From Actinoallomurus iriomotensis (GTDB lineage: Bacteria > Actinomycetota > Actinomycetes > Streptosporangiales > Streptosporangiaceae), in the NCBI RefSeq assembly GCF_030269445.1, contig NZ_BSTJ01000007.1, positions 281,957 through 345,956 on the forward strand: a DNA stretch of 64,000 nucleotides, read 5' to 3'. The position numbers were made by a program, and so were the translations under genes. A model generated the notes under the pieces. The model was not told the DNA's origin. It did not search any database and saw nothing but the letters and a program-made list of their open reading frames with translations. Below, piece after piece: positions 17,124 through 25,058 of the stretch (its first letter is position 1; each line of letters opens with the position of its first letter).

Positions 17124-17754
17124 CTCATCGGCACGACCGCGTGGCGGCCGTCTCCTCACCGGGACGGCCGCCGCCCTGATCGCGGCGGGCTCGGCGGTCC
17201 TGGGGTTCGACGCCTGTCAGAACTCCGGGCCGCCGCGGCCTGCTCCGGGGGCGGCCCGGCCAAAGGCCGCGAACCCGCCGTCGGGACCCGTGCTGGCGGC
17301 CTCCACCCCGGTCCACGTCGACATCCCGCGGATCGGCGTCCACTCCAAGCTGCTGTCCCTCGGGCTGGAACACGACGGCACCATCGCCGTGCCGCCCCTG
17401 TCCAAGGCGCAGCTCGCGAGCTGGTACGACAAGGGGCCGACTCCGGGGGAGCGCGGTCCGGCCGTGATCGTGGGACACGTCGACACCAAGAAGGGACCGG
17501 CCGTCTTCTTCGCGCTCGGCCGGCTGCGGCCCGGCGACACCGTCGACGTCACGCGCAAGGACGGCAAGGTCGCGGCGTTCTCGGTGGACTCCGTGGAGAA
17601 CGTCTCCAAGAAGCACTTCCCGACGCAGCGGGTGTACGGCGAGCTCGGCTTCGCCGGGATCCGGCTCATCACCTGCGGCGGGGACTTCACGGGGCACAGC
17701 TACGACGGGAACACCATCGTGTACGGCCACCTCATCGGCCAGCGGCCCCGCTGA
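17110..17754 (+). CDS. Class F sortase
   Basis: Membrane-anchored transpeptidase of 214 residues from GTG 17110, overlapping the substrate gene by 14 bp. Seen: N-terminal hydrophobic anchor (about 15-32), sortase beta-barrel from VHVDIPRIGVHSKLL, catalytic His123 in VGHVDT and Cys189 in LITCGGDF. Class F enzymes are typical of actinobacteria and attach proteins to peptidoglycan. The usual Arg about a dozen residues after the Cys is not visible; Asn201 in YDGNTIVYG lies there. Operon arrangement ties it to the protein at 16500-17123. Start codon is the least certain point. Confidence 0.87.
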   Translation: MPVPDSSARPRGGRLLTGTAAALIAAGSAVLGFDACQNSGPPRPAPGAARPKAANPPSGPVLAASTPVHVDIPRIGVHSKLLSLGLEHDGTIAVPPLSKAQLASWYDKGPTPGERGPAVIVGHVDTKKGPAVFFALGRLRPGDTVDVTRKDGKVAAFSVDSVENVSKKHFPTQRVYGELGFAGIRLITCGGDFTGHSYDGNTIVYGHLIGQRPR

Positions 17755-17840
17755 CGGCTCTTTCTGACGCGCGGCCTTTCGCTCCCGGACCGGGGATGGT
17801 TAACGTAAGTGAAGCCGGTCACAGCGAGTCGGGAGGCCAC

Positions 17841-18269
17841 ATGCGCATCTCAGAAGTTCTCCGGAGGAAGGGCGGAGAAGTCGCGACCATCGAGCCGGAG
17901 GCGAACGTCCGCCGCCTGCTCGCGATGCTCGCGGAGCACAACATCGGCGCTGTCGTCGTCTCCACGGACGGGAGCACCATCGAGGGCATCGTCTCCGAGC
18001 GTGACATCGTCCGCCGGCTGGGCGAGCGCGGAGCCGGGCTGCTCGACGAGCCGGTCTCGTCGATCATGACGGCGACCGTACGGACCTGCGCGCCCGGCGA
18101 CAACGTCGAGGACCTGCGGGCCACGATGACCGAGCACCGCATCCGCCACCTGCCGGTCGTGCGCGACGGGCGGCTCGCCGGCATCGTCAGCATCGGCGAC
18201 GTGGTCAAGTCCGCGATCGCGGAGCTGGAGAGCGAGCGCGAGCAGCTGGTCGACTACATCAGCCGTTGA
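17841..18269 (+). CDS. CBS-domain pair protein
   Basis: 142 residues made almost entirely of two CBS motifs: MRISEVLRRKGGEVATI through GIVSERDIVRRLGERG (about 1-68), then VSSIMTATVRTCAPGD through GIVSIGDVVKSAIAE (about 74-132). Known: such stand-alone pairs bind adenosine nucleotides and act as energy sensors. ATG 17841 follows GGGAGG at 6 bases. It sits 86 bp after the sortase and its stop overlaps a TTG of the next hydrolase frame, so coupling downstream is possible. Confidence 0.87.
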   Translation: MRISEVLRRKGGEVATIEPEANVRRLLAMLAEHNIGAVVVSTDGSTIEGIVSERDIVRRLGERGAGLLDEPVSSIMTATVRTCAPGDNVEDLRATMTEHRIRHLPVVRDGRLAGIVSIGDVVKSAIAELESEREQLVDYISR

Positions 18270-18319
18270 ACGGCCGTGCCCAGGGCCCGCGGGCGCGCCG
18301 CCGCGTGGCCGGCGGCACC

Positions 18320-19090
18320 ATGGAGGGCATGATCGATCAGCCCCTGACCTTGTACTCCATGGACGGCGTGCGCATCGACGCCGGACACCTGCCCGGCGCG
18401 GACGGCCTGTGCGTGGTGCTCGCGCACGGCTTCACCGGCAACCGGCGGCTGCCGGCGCCCCGTCGCATCGCCGCCGCACTCAACCGCGTGGCCGGCGTGA
18501 TCTCCATCGACCTTCGCGGGCACGGCAGGTCCGGCGGTCTGTCGACCGCCGGCGACCGCGAGATCCTCGACGTGGACGCCGCCGTACGCCACGCGCGGCA
18601 TCTCGGGTACGAACGCGTGGCCCTGGTCGGCTTCTCGCTGGGCGGCATGATCGTCATCCGGCACGCGGCCCTGCTCGGCGGCGTGGACGCCGTCGTGTCG
18701 GTCAGCGCGCCCGCCCGCTGGTACTTCCGTGACACCAAGCCGATGCGCCGCGCGCACTGGGCGATCGAACGCCGCTCCGGCCGGCTCGCCGTACGCCTGG
18801 CCCGGCGGACGCGCGTCACCGCGCGGGGATGGCTGCGGGAGCCCGAGCCGCCGTACGCCGTCGCGGGGCGCATTTCTCCGGTGCCGTTCCTGGTGGTTCA
18901 CGGTGACAGTGACCCTTTTCTTCCAGTTGAACACGCAGAGCAGTTGTACGATGCCGCGGGCGATCCGCGTGAGCTGTGGATCGAGCCCGGGTACGGGCAT
19001 GCCGAGGGTGCCGTGACCCCCGCGCTCATCGGGCGCATCGGCGATTGGGCCGCCGCCCGTTCCCGGGAAAACCACCGAAGCCGTTCCTAA
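18320..19090 (+). CDS. Alpha/beta hydrolase
   Basis: 256 residues from ATG 18320. Seen: oxyanion HGFTG (36-40), DLRGHGRSGG, nucleophile elbow GFSLGG with Ser106, acid in VVHGDSDPF and the His in GYGHAEG. The order and spacing fit serine hydrolases of the lysophospholipase/esterase type. A TTG at 18266, overlapping the CBS stop (TTGA), would add 18 residues that look unlike the family; ATG 18329 is also possible. Substrate unknown. Confidence 0.83.
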   Translation: MEGMIDQPLTLYSMDGVRIDAGHLPGADGLCVVLAHGFTGNRRLPAPRRIAAALNRVAGVISIDLRGHGRSGGLSTAGDREILDVDAAVRHARHLGYERVALVGFSLGGMIVIRHAALLGGVDAVVSVSAPARWYFRDTKPMRRAHWAIERRSGRLAVRLARRTRVTARGWLREPEPPYAVAGRISPVPFLVVHGDSDPFLPVEHAEQLYDAAGDPRELWIEPGYGHAEGAVTPALIGRIGDWAAARSRENHRSRS

Positions 19091-19271
19091 CCGGCGGCGA
19101 TTACAAAAAGTATTTCCGAGCGTCACGGAGTGCACCGCCGGGAATGCTCTAATCCGCTACCGTTACGCACCATACGGGTAACGGTGACGCGGGTCGCCGG
19201 GTGCGTGTGCGGGGCGCGCCGAGGGGCGATCCGCCGGGCGCCGTGTGCCCGTTCGTGGGTCGGGAGGCGCG

Positions 19272-19889
19272 GTGAAGAGGCTGTTGCAGGTGACGGTGGC
19301 GCTGGTCGTGGTCGCCGGATGCGGCAACGGCGGTCAGCTGCCCGCTTCGGCGCCGGTCGCCCCCTCGGAGTCGAGCGCCGTGGCGATGCCCGCGTTCCTG
19401 CGGGTGTCCGGGCGGCCCACCAGTTCGATGATGGCCGTCGTCTGGCGCAACGGCGTCGCGACGATCACCAGTCGGCTCGGCGGGCGGAAGGTCACGATCG
19501 CCGGGAAGGCCGGGCGGTACACGCGCAACGGCCGGCTCCTGGCCGTGGTCCGGAACTACCGCGACGGCGTGCGGTTGAAGAACGCCACCGGCGCCACCCT
19601 CTGGCGCGCCCGGATCTCGCGGACCCAGGTGCAGATCCTGCGCGGTGAGACCGAGATCCGCTACGTGTTCCGGCCGTACGGCGACGACCGGATCCTCGTC
19701 CGGCAGGGCACCCTCCTCGTCGGCAGCGTCCGCGCCGTGGAGAACGGCGCCGAACTCGTCAACGCGGGCGGCGTACGGCTGGGAACGTCCTCCTCGCGGC
19801 CGGGCAACGACATGGCCGTCCTGCTGTGCGCGGAGATCCCTCCGGACCTGCGCGCGATCCTGACCGCCGTGCTGATCCGCCGCCGCTGA
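19272..19889 (+). CDS. Lipoprotein of unknown function
   Basis: 205 residues from GTG 19272, which has GGGAGG 5 bases upstream. Type II signal peptide VKRLLQVTVALVVVAGC with lipobox VAGC (Cys17), then a Ser/Pro linker and a beta-rich domain with repeated short strands (AVVWRNGVATIT; VTIAGKAGRYTRNGRLLAVV; LKNATGATLWRARI; VRQGTLLVGSV). The strand pattern hints at a phospholipid-scramblase-like or beta-sandwich fold, but I do not recognise a family. Expected on the outer face of the cytoplasmic membrane. Confidence 0.75.
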   Translation: MKRLLQVTVALVVVAGCGNGGQLPASAPVAPSESSAVAMPAFLRVSGRPTSSMMAVVWRNGVATITSRLGGRKVTIAGKAGRYTRNGRLLAVVRNYRDGVRLKNATGATLWRARISRTQVQILRGETEIRYVFRPYGDDRILVRQGTLLVGSVRAVENGAELVNAGGVRLGTSSSRPGNDMAVLLCAEIPPDLRAILTAVLIRRR

Positions 19890-19903
19890 GCCCCGGGGCG
19901 TCG

Positions 19904-20929
19904 TCAGGACCCGCCTCCCGCGAACCGGCAGTCGATGAGGACATGGCCCGACGAGACCGTCCGGACGTCGGCGACCTCCAGTCCGGCGGACGCGGCCAGC
20001 GTGCGGTAGTCGCCGGGGCCGCGCTCCCGCCCGCCGCACAGCACCAGCATGCGCAGGTCCATCTCGGCCGACACGGCGGGACCGTCGCCGGAGGTGCCGT
20101 ACCACTCGACGATGACGACGCGACCGGTCTCCCCGGCGGCCTCGGCGCACCGGCGCAGGATCGCGGTGGCCGGCTCGTCGGCCCAGTCGTGCAGGACGCC
20201 GCTGAGCAGGTACACGTCGGCGCCGGCCGGCAGCGGGTCGAAGAAGCTCTGGCCGGCGAACTCGCACCGCCCGTCCAGCCCGCGTTCGGCGATGAGGTGG
20301 CGTCCTCGGGCCACGGTGCCGGGCAGGTCCACCAGCGTGCCGCGGACGCCGGGCGCGGCGCGCAGCACCTCGGCCAGCAGCGCCCCGGTGCCGCCGCCGA
20401 CGTCGACGACGTGCCGCACTCCGGACCAGTCGTAGCCGGTGATCGCCGTGGTCCGCAGCGAGCCCGCCATCGTCGCGTCGAACGAGGCCGCGAGCGCCGG
20501 ATCGGCCGCGAGATGGTCCCAGAACGGGGTGCCGAAGACGGTCTCCCAGGCGGGCCGGCCGGTGCGGACGGTGTGCATCAGGCCGGTGAACGCCAGGTCC
20601 ATCCGGCCGCCGAACCCGTCCAGGTCCAGCCACATCCGCATCCGCGACGGGTGGTCGGACCGCAGCAGGCCGGCCGTCTCGTTGAGCGCGAACCGGCCGG
20701 GTGACGGCTCGGCGAACACGCCCTGAGCGATGAGGTGGCGCAGTAGCCGGCGCAGAGCGTCGGCGTCCGTGCCGCTCCGTTCCGCCAGCTCGTCGGCGTT
20801 TCGCGGGCCGTCGGCCAGCAGGTCGGGAAGCCTCAGCGTGGCGGCCACGCGGACCGCCATCGGGGTCACCAGGTCCATGACCGGAGCCAGCAGCTGCCAG
20901 GCCGACGGAATGCTCTCGTTCGACGTCAT
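19904..20929 (-). CDS. SAM-dependent O-methyltransferase (methyltransferase family 2)
   Basis: 341 residues in the two-domain layout of bacterial small-molecule O-methyltransferases: an N-terminal winged-helix dimerisation domain (LPDLLADGPRNADELAE... LRRLLRHLIAQGVFAE) and a C-terminal Rossmann domain with motif I VVDVGGGTGALLAEVL (about 172-187), LVDLPGTV, and the catalytic His region SGVLHDWADE. Known relatives methylate hydroxyls of polyketides and aromatic metabolites. ATG 20929 is the only reasonable start. Divergent from the KDPG aldolase with 136 bp between. No biosynthetic cluster accompanies it. Confidence 0.86.
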   Translation of the reverse strand: MTSNESIPSAWQLLAPVMDLVTPMAVRVAATLRLPDLLADGPRNADELAERSGTDADALRRLLRHLIAQGVFAEPSPGRFALNETAGLLRSDHPSRMRMWLDLDGFGGRMDLAFTGLMHTVRTGRPAWETVFGTPFWDHLAADPALAASFDATMAGSLRTTAITGYDWSGVRHVVDVGGGTGALLAEVLRAAPGVRGTLVDLPGTVARGRHLIAERGLDGRCEFAGQSFFDPLPAGADVYLLSGVLHDWADEPATAILRRCAEAAGETGRVVIVEWYGTSGDGPAVSAEMDLRMLVLCGGRERGPGDYRTLAASAGLEVADVRTVSSGHVLIDCRFAGGGS

Positions 20930-21021
20930 GGCTCGCAACGTAACCGCCGCGCCGCCCCCCGGATTGGACGAATGGGACCTGCCGCGGGCCCCGGCTTCCC
21001 CGTCCGTTCCAGTGTCGCCCA

Positions 21022-21052
21022 TAATATAGAACAACGTCCCGTACAGCGGAAC
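21022..21052 (+). promoter_or_regulatory. Promoter and IclR-type operator before the KDPG aldolase
   Basis: GTCCCG (21036-21041) and CGGAAC (21047-21052) form imperfect 6-bp arms (5 of 6) around TACAG, resembling the TTCCG-N5-CGGAA sites of IclR regulators. An AT-rich -10-like TAATAT lies just upstream at 21022-21027, so a bound repressor would cover the transcription start. Assignment to the IclR gene at 22588-23424 is inferred from clustering. Confidence 0.45.
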
Positions 21053-21065
21053 AAAGGGAGCCGGA

Positions 21066-21665
21066 ATGGACCATGTCGCGATCGAGCGGGCGATCGGGGA
21101 GGCACGTCTGCTGCCCGTGCTCCGCACTCCGGACGCCGGTGGGGCCGTGCGGGCGGCTTCGACGCTCATCGACGCGGGCCTCGGCGTCGTGGAGCTCACC
21201 GCCACGACCCCCGGCTGGGCGGACGCGCTGCGTGACGTCCGGCAGGCCCATCCCGGCGCGGTTCTCGGCGCGGGCACGGTGACCACCGAGGCCGACGCGC
21301 GCCGCGCGGTCGAGGCGGGCGCCGACTTCCTCGTCAGCCCGTACCCGGCCGAGGCCGTCCGCGTGTTCGCCGCCGACACGGGCACGGTGTTCCTGGAGGG
21401 CGGGTTCACGCCGGGCGAGGTCGCGGCGGCGTCCGGGCGCGGCATCGCCAAGCTCTTCCCCGCGCACGTCGGCGGCCCGGCGTACCTGCGTTCGGTCCTG
21501 GCCGTCCTGCCGGGCGCGCGCATCGTCCCGACCGGCGGCATCGGCCTGGGCGAGGTCCGCGCCTACCTCGACGCGGGCGCGTACGCGGTGGGCGTGGGTT
21601 CGGAGCTGGTCAAGTCCCCCGACCCGGCCGCGGCCGTACGGGAGCTGCTGGAGGAGTTGTCGTGA
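21066..21665 (+). CDS. eda: KDPG/KHG aldolase
   Basis: Class I aldolase of 199 residues that splits 2-keto-3-deoxy-6-phosphogluconate (or its galactonate epimer) to pyruvate and glyceraldehyde 3-phosphate. Seen: LPVLR (16-20), base Glu43 in VVELT, GAGTV (68-72), Schiff-base Lys129 in GIAKLFPA, and phosphate-binding PTGGIG. Shorter by about ten residues than the E. coli enzyme but complete. ATG 21066 follows an AAAGGGAGCC Shine-Dalgarno. The next gene, a KDG kinase, overlaps by 4 bp, which gives the full two-step lower pathway for a sugar acid. Confidence 0.93.
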   Translation: MDHVAIERAIGEARLLPVLRTPDAGGAVRAASTLIDAGLGVVELTATTPGWADALRDVRQAHPGAVLGAGTVTTEADARRAVEAGADFLVSPYPAEAVRVFAADTGTVFLEGGFTPGEVAAASGRGIAKLFPAHVGGPAYLRSVLAVLPGARIVPTGGIGLGEVRAYLDAGAYAVGVGSELVKSPDPAAAVRELLEELS

Positions 21666-22591
21666 GCGGTCATCCGGACGTCGTCGTCATCGGCGAGCCG
21701 CTGGTCGAGTTCTCCGCGCCCAGGCCGCTGACCAGCGCGGAGACGTTCCGCCTGTCGTTCTCCGGCGACGCGCTCAACGCCGCCGTCGCGGCCGCCGCGA
21801 CCGGTGCGCACGTCGCGCTGGTCACGCGGACCGGAGAGGACGAGTTCGGCGAACGCCTGATCGCCTTCGCCGACGCGCACGGCATCGACACGCGCTGGAT
21901 GTGGCGCGGGCCGGGCCATTCGGGCGCGTACGCCGTCGGTGCGGACCCGGACGGCGATCGCGCCTTCGCGTACATGCGGTCGGGCAGCGCGGCGTCACGG
22001 CTGTCCCCGGCGGACGTGGCCGCCGCCCCGGTGGCCGAGGCCGGAGCGGTGCTGCTGAGCGGCATCACCGCGGCGCTGTCGGCGTCCTGCGCCGCCACCG
22101 TCGTGGCCGCGGCGGAGGAGGCCCGCGGCGCGGTCGTCTACGACCCGAACTTCCGCGGCCGGCTGATCACCCCGGAGGCGGCGCGGGAGACCCTCGTGAA
22201 GGTCGCCCCGCATGCCGCCCTGATCACCCCGTCCTGCCCGGCGGACAGCGTCGCGCTGCTGGGCACCGCCGATCCGGGGAAGGCCGCCGAGGCGTGCCTC
22301 CGGCTGGGCGCGGCGGCGGCCGCCGTGACCCGCGGCGCCGACGGCGTGCACGTGGCGTCGGCGGCCGGCCGTACGACCGTGCCCGCCGTACCGGCGGAGG
22401 TGATCGTGGACGCGACGGGCGCGGGTGACGCGTTCGCCGGTGTGGTGACGGCCCGCCTGGCCGCGGGCGCGTCGCTGGTGGACGCGGTGCGAGCGGGTGC
22501 CGCGGCGGCGTCCGTGACCCTGGCGGGCCAGGGCGGCACCGGCCGCGTGGCGACCGCCGCCGAGATCGACGCCCTGCTGCGCGAGTTCTAG
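21662..22591 (+). CDS. kdgK: 2-keto-3-deoxygluconate kinase (PfkB family)
   Basis: Ribokinase-like sugar kinase, 309 residues. Seen: GEPLVEF near the N-terminus, the GGDALN-like SGDALNAAVA (34-43), and the catalytic ATGAGDAFAG (251-260) with base Asp256. GTG 21662 overlaps the aldolase stop (GTGA), fixing start and operon. Phosphorylates 2-keto-3-deoxygluconate or a stereoisomer to feed the aldolase. No dehydratase or transporter is in the window, so the upstream sugar acid is undefined. Its stop shares the bases CTAG with the convergent IclR gene. Confidence 0.9.
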   Translation: MSGHPDVVVIGEPLVEFSAPRPLTSAETFRLSFSGDALNAAVAAAATGAHVALVTRTGEDEFGERLIAFADAHGIDTRWMWRGPGHSGAYAVGADPDGDRAFAYMRSGSAASRLSPADVAAAPVAEAGAVLLSGITAALSASCAATVVAAAEEARGAVVYDPNFRGRLITPEAARETLVKVAPHAALITPSCPADSVALLGTADPGKAAEACLRLGAAAAAVTRGADGVHVASAAGRTTVPAVPAEVIVDATGAGDAFAGVVTARLAAGASLVDAVRAGAAAASVTLAGQGGTGRVATAAEIDALLREF

Positions 22592-23424
22592 AGCGAGCCG
22601 GCGGGACGGATGGGAGGCCGCGTCGAGCGGTCTCCCAGGGGTGCTTCGGCGATGTCCGTGCCGTCGACGGCGCGGTCCGCAGGGGCGCCCAGGGCCAGGG
22701 AGACCTCGCGGGCGGCGGTGACGACCTCGTCCGCGAGGGCCTTGTCGTCCGGGGTGACCTCGAAGGTCAGGCCCGAGATCGAGATGCCGCCCATCACGGC
22801 GCCCGTGTGGTCGAAGACCGGCGCGCCGATGCACCGGATGCCGGCCTCGTTCTCCTCGTCGTCGACCGCGTAGCCCCGGCGGCGTATCTCCGCCAGGTGG
22901 TCCAGCAGCGCCTTCGGCTCGGTGATCGTGTGTTCGGTGCGGCGTTCGAGTCCCGTACGGGAGGTGATCGAGGCGACCTCCCCGTCGCGCAGCCGGGCCA
23001 GGATGGCCTTGCCGATCGAGGTGGAGTGCAGCGGCATGCTCATGCCGACCCGTGAGGCCATCTGGTACGGGCGCAGGCCTTCGAGCTTGCGCACGTAGAC
23101 GGCCTCGTCGCCGCTGCGGACCGCGAAGTGCACGGTGAAGCCCGTACGGTCGCGCAGGCCCCGCAGGGCCGTGTCGGCGTGCTGGGCCGGGTCGAAGCGG
23201 CTCATCACCTTGCCGGCCAGCGTCAGGATGCGAGGACCCGGCACGTAGCCGCCGTTGCCGTCGGGGTGGGCGAACCCCCACCCGACGAGCGACTGCAGGA
23301 TGCGGTGCACCGTCGACTTCGGCAGCCCGGTGCCGGTCGCGATGTCGGTCACCCGCCGGTGCTCGGCGAGCGCCTCCAGCACCGTGAGCGCCTTGTCGAT
23401 GGAACCGCCGGTCGAGCTCACCAC
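22588..23424 (-). CDS. IclR family transcriptional regulator
   Basis: 278 residues: N-terminal winged HTH (SIDKALTVLEALAEHRRVTDIATGTGLPKSTVHRILQSL, about 8-47) and a C-terminal GAF-like effector domain with the usual LHSTSIGKAILA and RRRGYAVDDEENEAGIRCIGAP segments. Two consecutive GTG codons (23424-23419) can start it. The neighbouring KDG kinase and aldolase are typical IclR targets (KdgR type), so it probably controls them in response to a keto-deoxy sugar acid. Convergent with kdgK and overlapping it by four bases at the stops. Confidence 0.9.
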   Translation of the reverse strand: MVSSTGGSIDKALTVLEALAEHRRVTDIATGTGLPKSTVHRILQSLVGWGFAHPDGNGGYVPGPRILTLAGKVMSRFDPAQHADTALRGLRDRTGFTVHFAVRSGDEAVYVRKLEGLRPYQMASRVGMSMPLHSTSIGKAILARLRDGEVASITSRTGLERRTEHTITEPKALLDHLAEIRRRGYAVDDEENEAGIRCIGAPVFDHTGAVMGGISISGLTFEVTPDDKALADEVVTAAREVSLALGAPADRAVDGTDIAEAPLGDRSTRPPIRPAGSL

Positions 23425-23503
23425 ACGCTGAGCCTATCCCCGTGGCCGCCCGCGAAACCGGGCAGCTCACCGCAGGTATGCATCGCGCGCCGGTGTGAGG
23501 CCC

Positions 23504-24292
23504 TCACGCCTTGCGGCCCACTCCGGCGAGCAGCCGGCCGGCCGACATCCGGTACGGGCGGTCGGGACGCCATCGGGGCGCTTCGACGACGCCGGGGTCG
23601 AGGAGGTCGAAGCCGTCGAAGAGCGCGGCGACCTCGGCCCGGCCGCGCACCGTCACGCGTTCGCGCAGCTCGGCGAAGACCTCGCGGACCGCCGCGATCT
23701 CCTCCTCGGCCAGGAAGTCCAGCGTCGGGTGGCTGAGGACCAGGTGGCTGCCGGAGGCCAGCGGCTCGCGGAACTCGCGCAGGATCCGCGCCGGGTCGTC
23801 CTCGGGCGTGACGAGGTGGAAGAAATAGGTCGTCAGCAGGCCCACCGGCTCGGCGAAGTCGATCACCTCGCCGACCACGGGGTGGGAGAGGACCTCGGCG
23901 GGCCTGGTGGCGTCGGCGCGGATCGCCCGTGCGGGACCGGTGGAGGGCAGCACCGCCTGGAAGTGGCTGACCGCCACGGGGTCGTAGTCGACGTAGACGA
24001 CGGCCGCGTCCGGGCCGGCCACCTCGTGCACGTTGCCCTGGCGCGGCAGGCCGCAGCCGATCTCCAGGAACTGCCGGATGCCGGCGTCGCGCAGGTGGCG
24101 GATTGCGCGCCGGGCGAACCTGCTGTTCTCCACGATCGGGCGGCCGATGCCGGGGACGAGGGACATGAGCTTGTGGGCGTACGCGCGGTCGATGGCGTAG
24201 TTGTCCTTGCCGCCGAGCGCGTAGTCGTGGACTCTCGCTTCGGTCGGCCGGTGTGCGTCGACGCCTCGGGGCAACCAGGCCTGTTCGGTCAC
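23504..24292 (-). CDS. SAM-dependent methyltransferase, DUF574 family
   Basis: 262 residues. Characteristic opening PTEARVHDYALGGKDNYAIDR (DUF574/PF04672), then FLEIGCGLPRQGNVHEV with the SAM loop, VVYVDYDPVAV and ATRPAEVL. The family is confined largely to actinomycetes and occurs in many copies per genome with unknown substrates. I moved the start to GTG 24292, which has GGGAGG 5 bases upstream, rather than the TTG at 24325. No operon partner. Confidence 0.88.
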   Translation of the reverse strand: MTEQAWLPRGVDAHRPTEARVHDYALGGKDNYAIDRAYAHKLMSLVPGIGRPIVENSRFARRAIRHLRDAGIRQFLEIGCGLPRQGNVHEVAGPDAAVVYVDYDPVAVSHFQAVLPSTGPARAIRADATRPAEVLSHPVVGEVIDFAEPVGLLTTYFFHLVTPEDDPARILREFREPLASGSHLVLSHPTLDFLAEEEIAAVREVFAELRERVTVRGRAEVAALFDGFDLLDPGVVEAPRWRPDRPYRMSAGRLLAGVGRKA

Positions 24293-24491
24293 CTGCGCCT
24301 CCCGGTCCCGCTCGGTGAGCGTCAATGTACGCGGGGACCACAGGGCCGCCGCCCGCGTCGCATCCGGAAAAGCTCGCGTTGTTTCCGAAAAGGAAACTAC
24401 CAGCGCGCTGCCGGGGAACCTGGTGCTGTGGCCGTTTTGTAACGAATGGCCGAGACGAGGCGATCGGCGGGAGTGGCGGGGTAGGACCGGA

Positions 24492-24740
24492 TCAGCACCA
24501 GAAGGCCGTCATGCGCCAGTGGCCGTGGTCGCACTCGAGTTCGTACGTGCGCTCCGGCGCGTCCGCGGACCGGGCCCGCACCTGCCAGAGCTGGGTGTCG
24601 ACGCCGTCCTGCGGACGGCGGAAGGCGAGCATCTTGAGGAAGGTGATGACTTCGTAGTCGCAGTCGTCCTGACGGAAGCAGGCCGGACTGTCGCCGCGGA
24701 TCTCGACCTGGACCGGGTGATCGCACGTTCGCCGCTTCAT
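24492..24740 (-). CDS. Small Cys-rich protein under a candidate LexA box
   Basis: 82 residues, not recognised. Compact and globular-looking, with paired Cys (CDHPVQ, ACFRQDDCDYEV) and a C-terminal ELECDHGHWRMTAFWC that together could bind zinc or form disulfides. No signal peptide or membrane helix, so cytoplasmic. ATG 24740 lies 6 bases after a TACAAT -10, so the message may be leaderless; GAGG also precedes it closely. The perfect LexA-type palindrome 12 bases upstream implies DNA-damage induction. Confidence 0.65.
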   Translation of the reverse strand: MKRRTCDHPVQVEIRGDSPACFRQDDCDYEVITFLKMLAFRRPQDGVDTQLWQVRARSADAPERTYELECDHGHWRMTAFWC

Positions 24741-24746
24741 GTCCTC

Positions 24747-24775
24747 ATTGTATCGAACACGAGTTCGAATGGCAC
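24747..24775 (-). promoter_or_regulatory. LexA-type SOS box inside a promoter
   Basis: TCGAAC-ACGA-GTTCGA (24753-24768) is a perfect match to the actinobacterial LexA consensus TCGAAC-N4-GTTCGA. On the minus strand it fills the 17-bp spacer between a weak -35 (GTGCCA, 24775-24770) and a -10 TACAAT (24752-24747). LexA bound here would block the polymerase. Start of transcription would fall at or next to the ATG at 24740. Confidence 0.7.
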
Positions 24776-25058
24776 GTATCTGCGATCTCACCGCAACCAA
24801 CGTTCACTTCCCGTCGCCGAGAGTCGTAACCCGCCTTTGCTCAGACTTTGCTCATAGTTGACTATGCAATGTTTCATTACGGTGAAATCCGCCGTGACCA
24901 GCGGTTTCATCCATTGCATGGCAGTGCGGATCGGCCTACTCTCCCTCCAGCGCTCGCGCTCCTCGGGCTGTCCGCGGCGAGCGGTCGCGGCTGCCCGGAT
25001 GAGGCCGTGAGTGCCGCGCGGACGACACTCGATAGAGACCCCTGCTTAGGGAGGCGGC
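24776..25058. other. Intergenic region upstream of the second APC permease
   Basis: About 280 bp without a gene. The part at 24830-24900 is unusually A+T-rich for this window and probably holds the permease promoter. The region ends with a good Shine-Dalgarno (AGGGAGG) before 25059. No recognisable operator. Confidence 0.4.
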
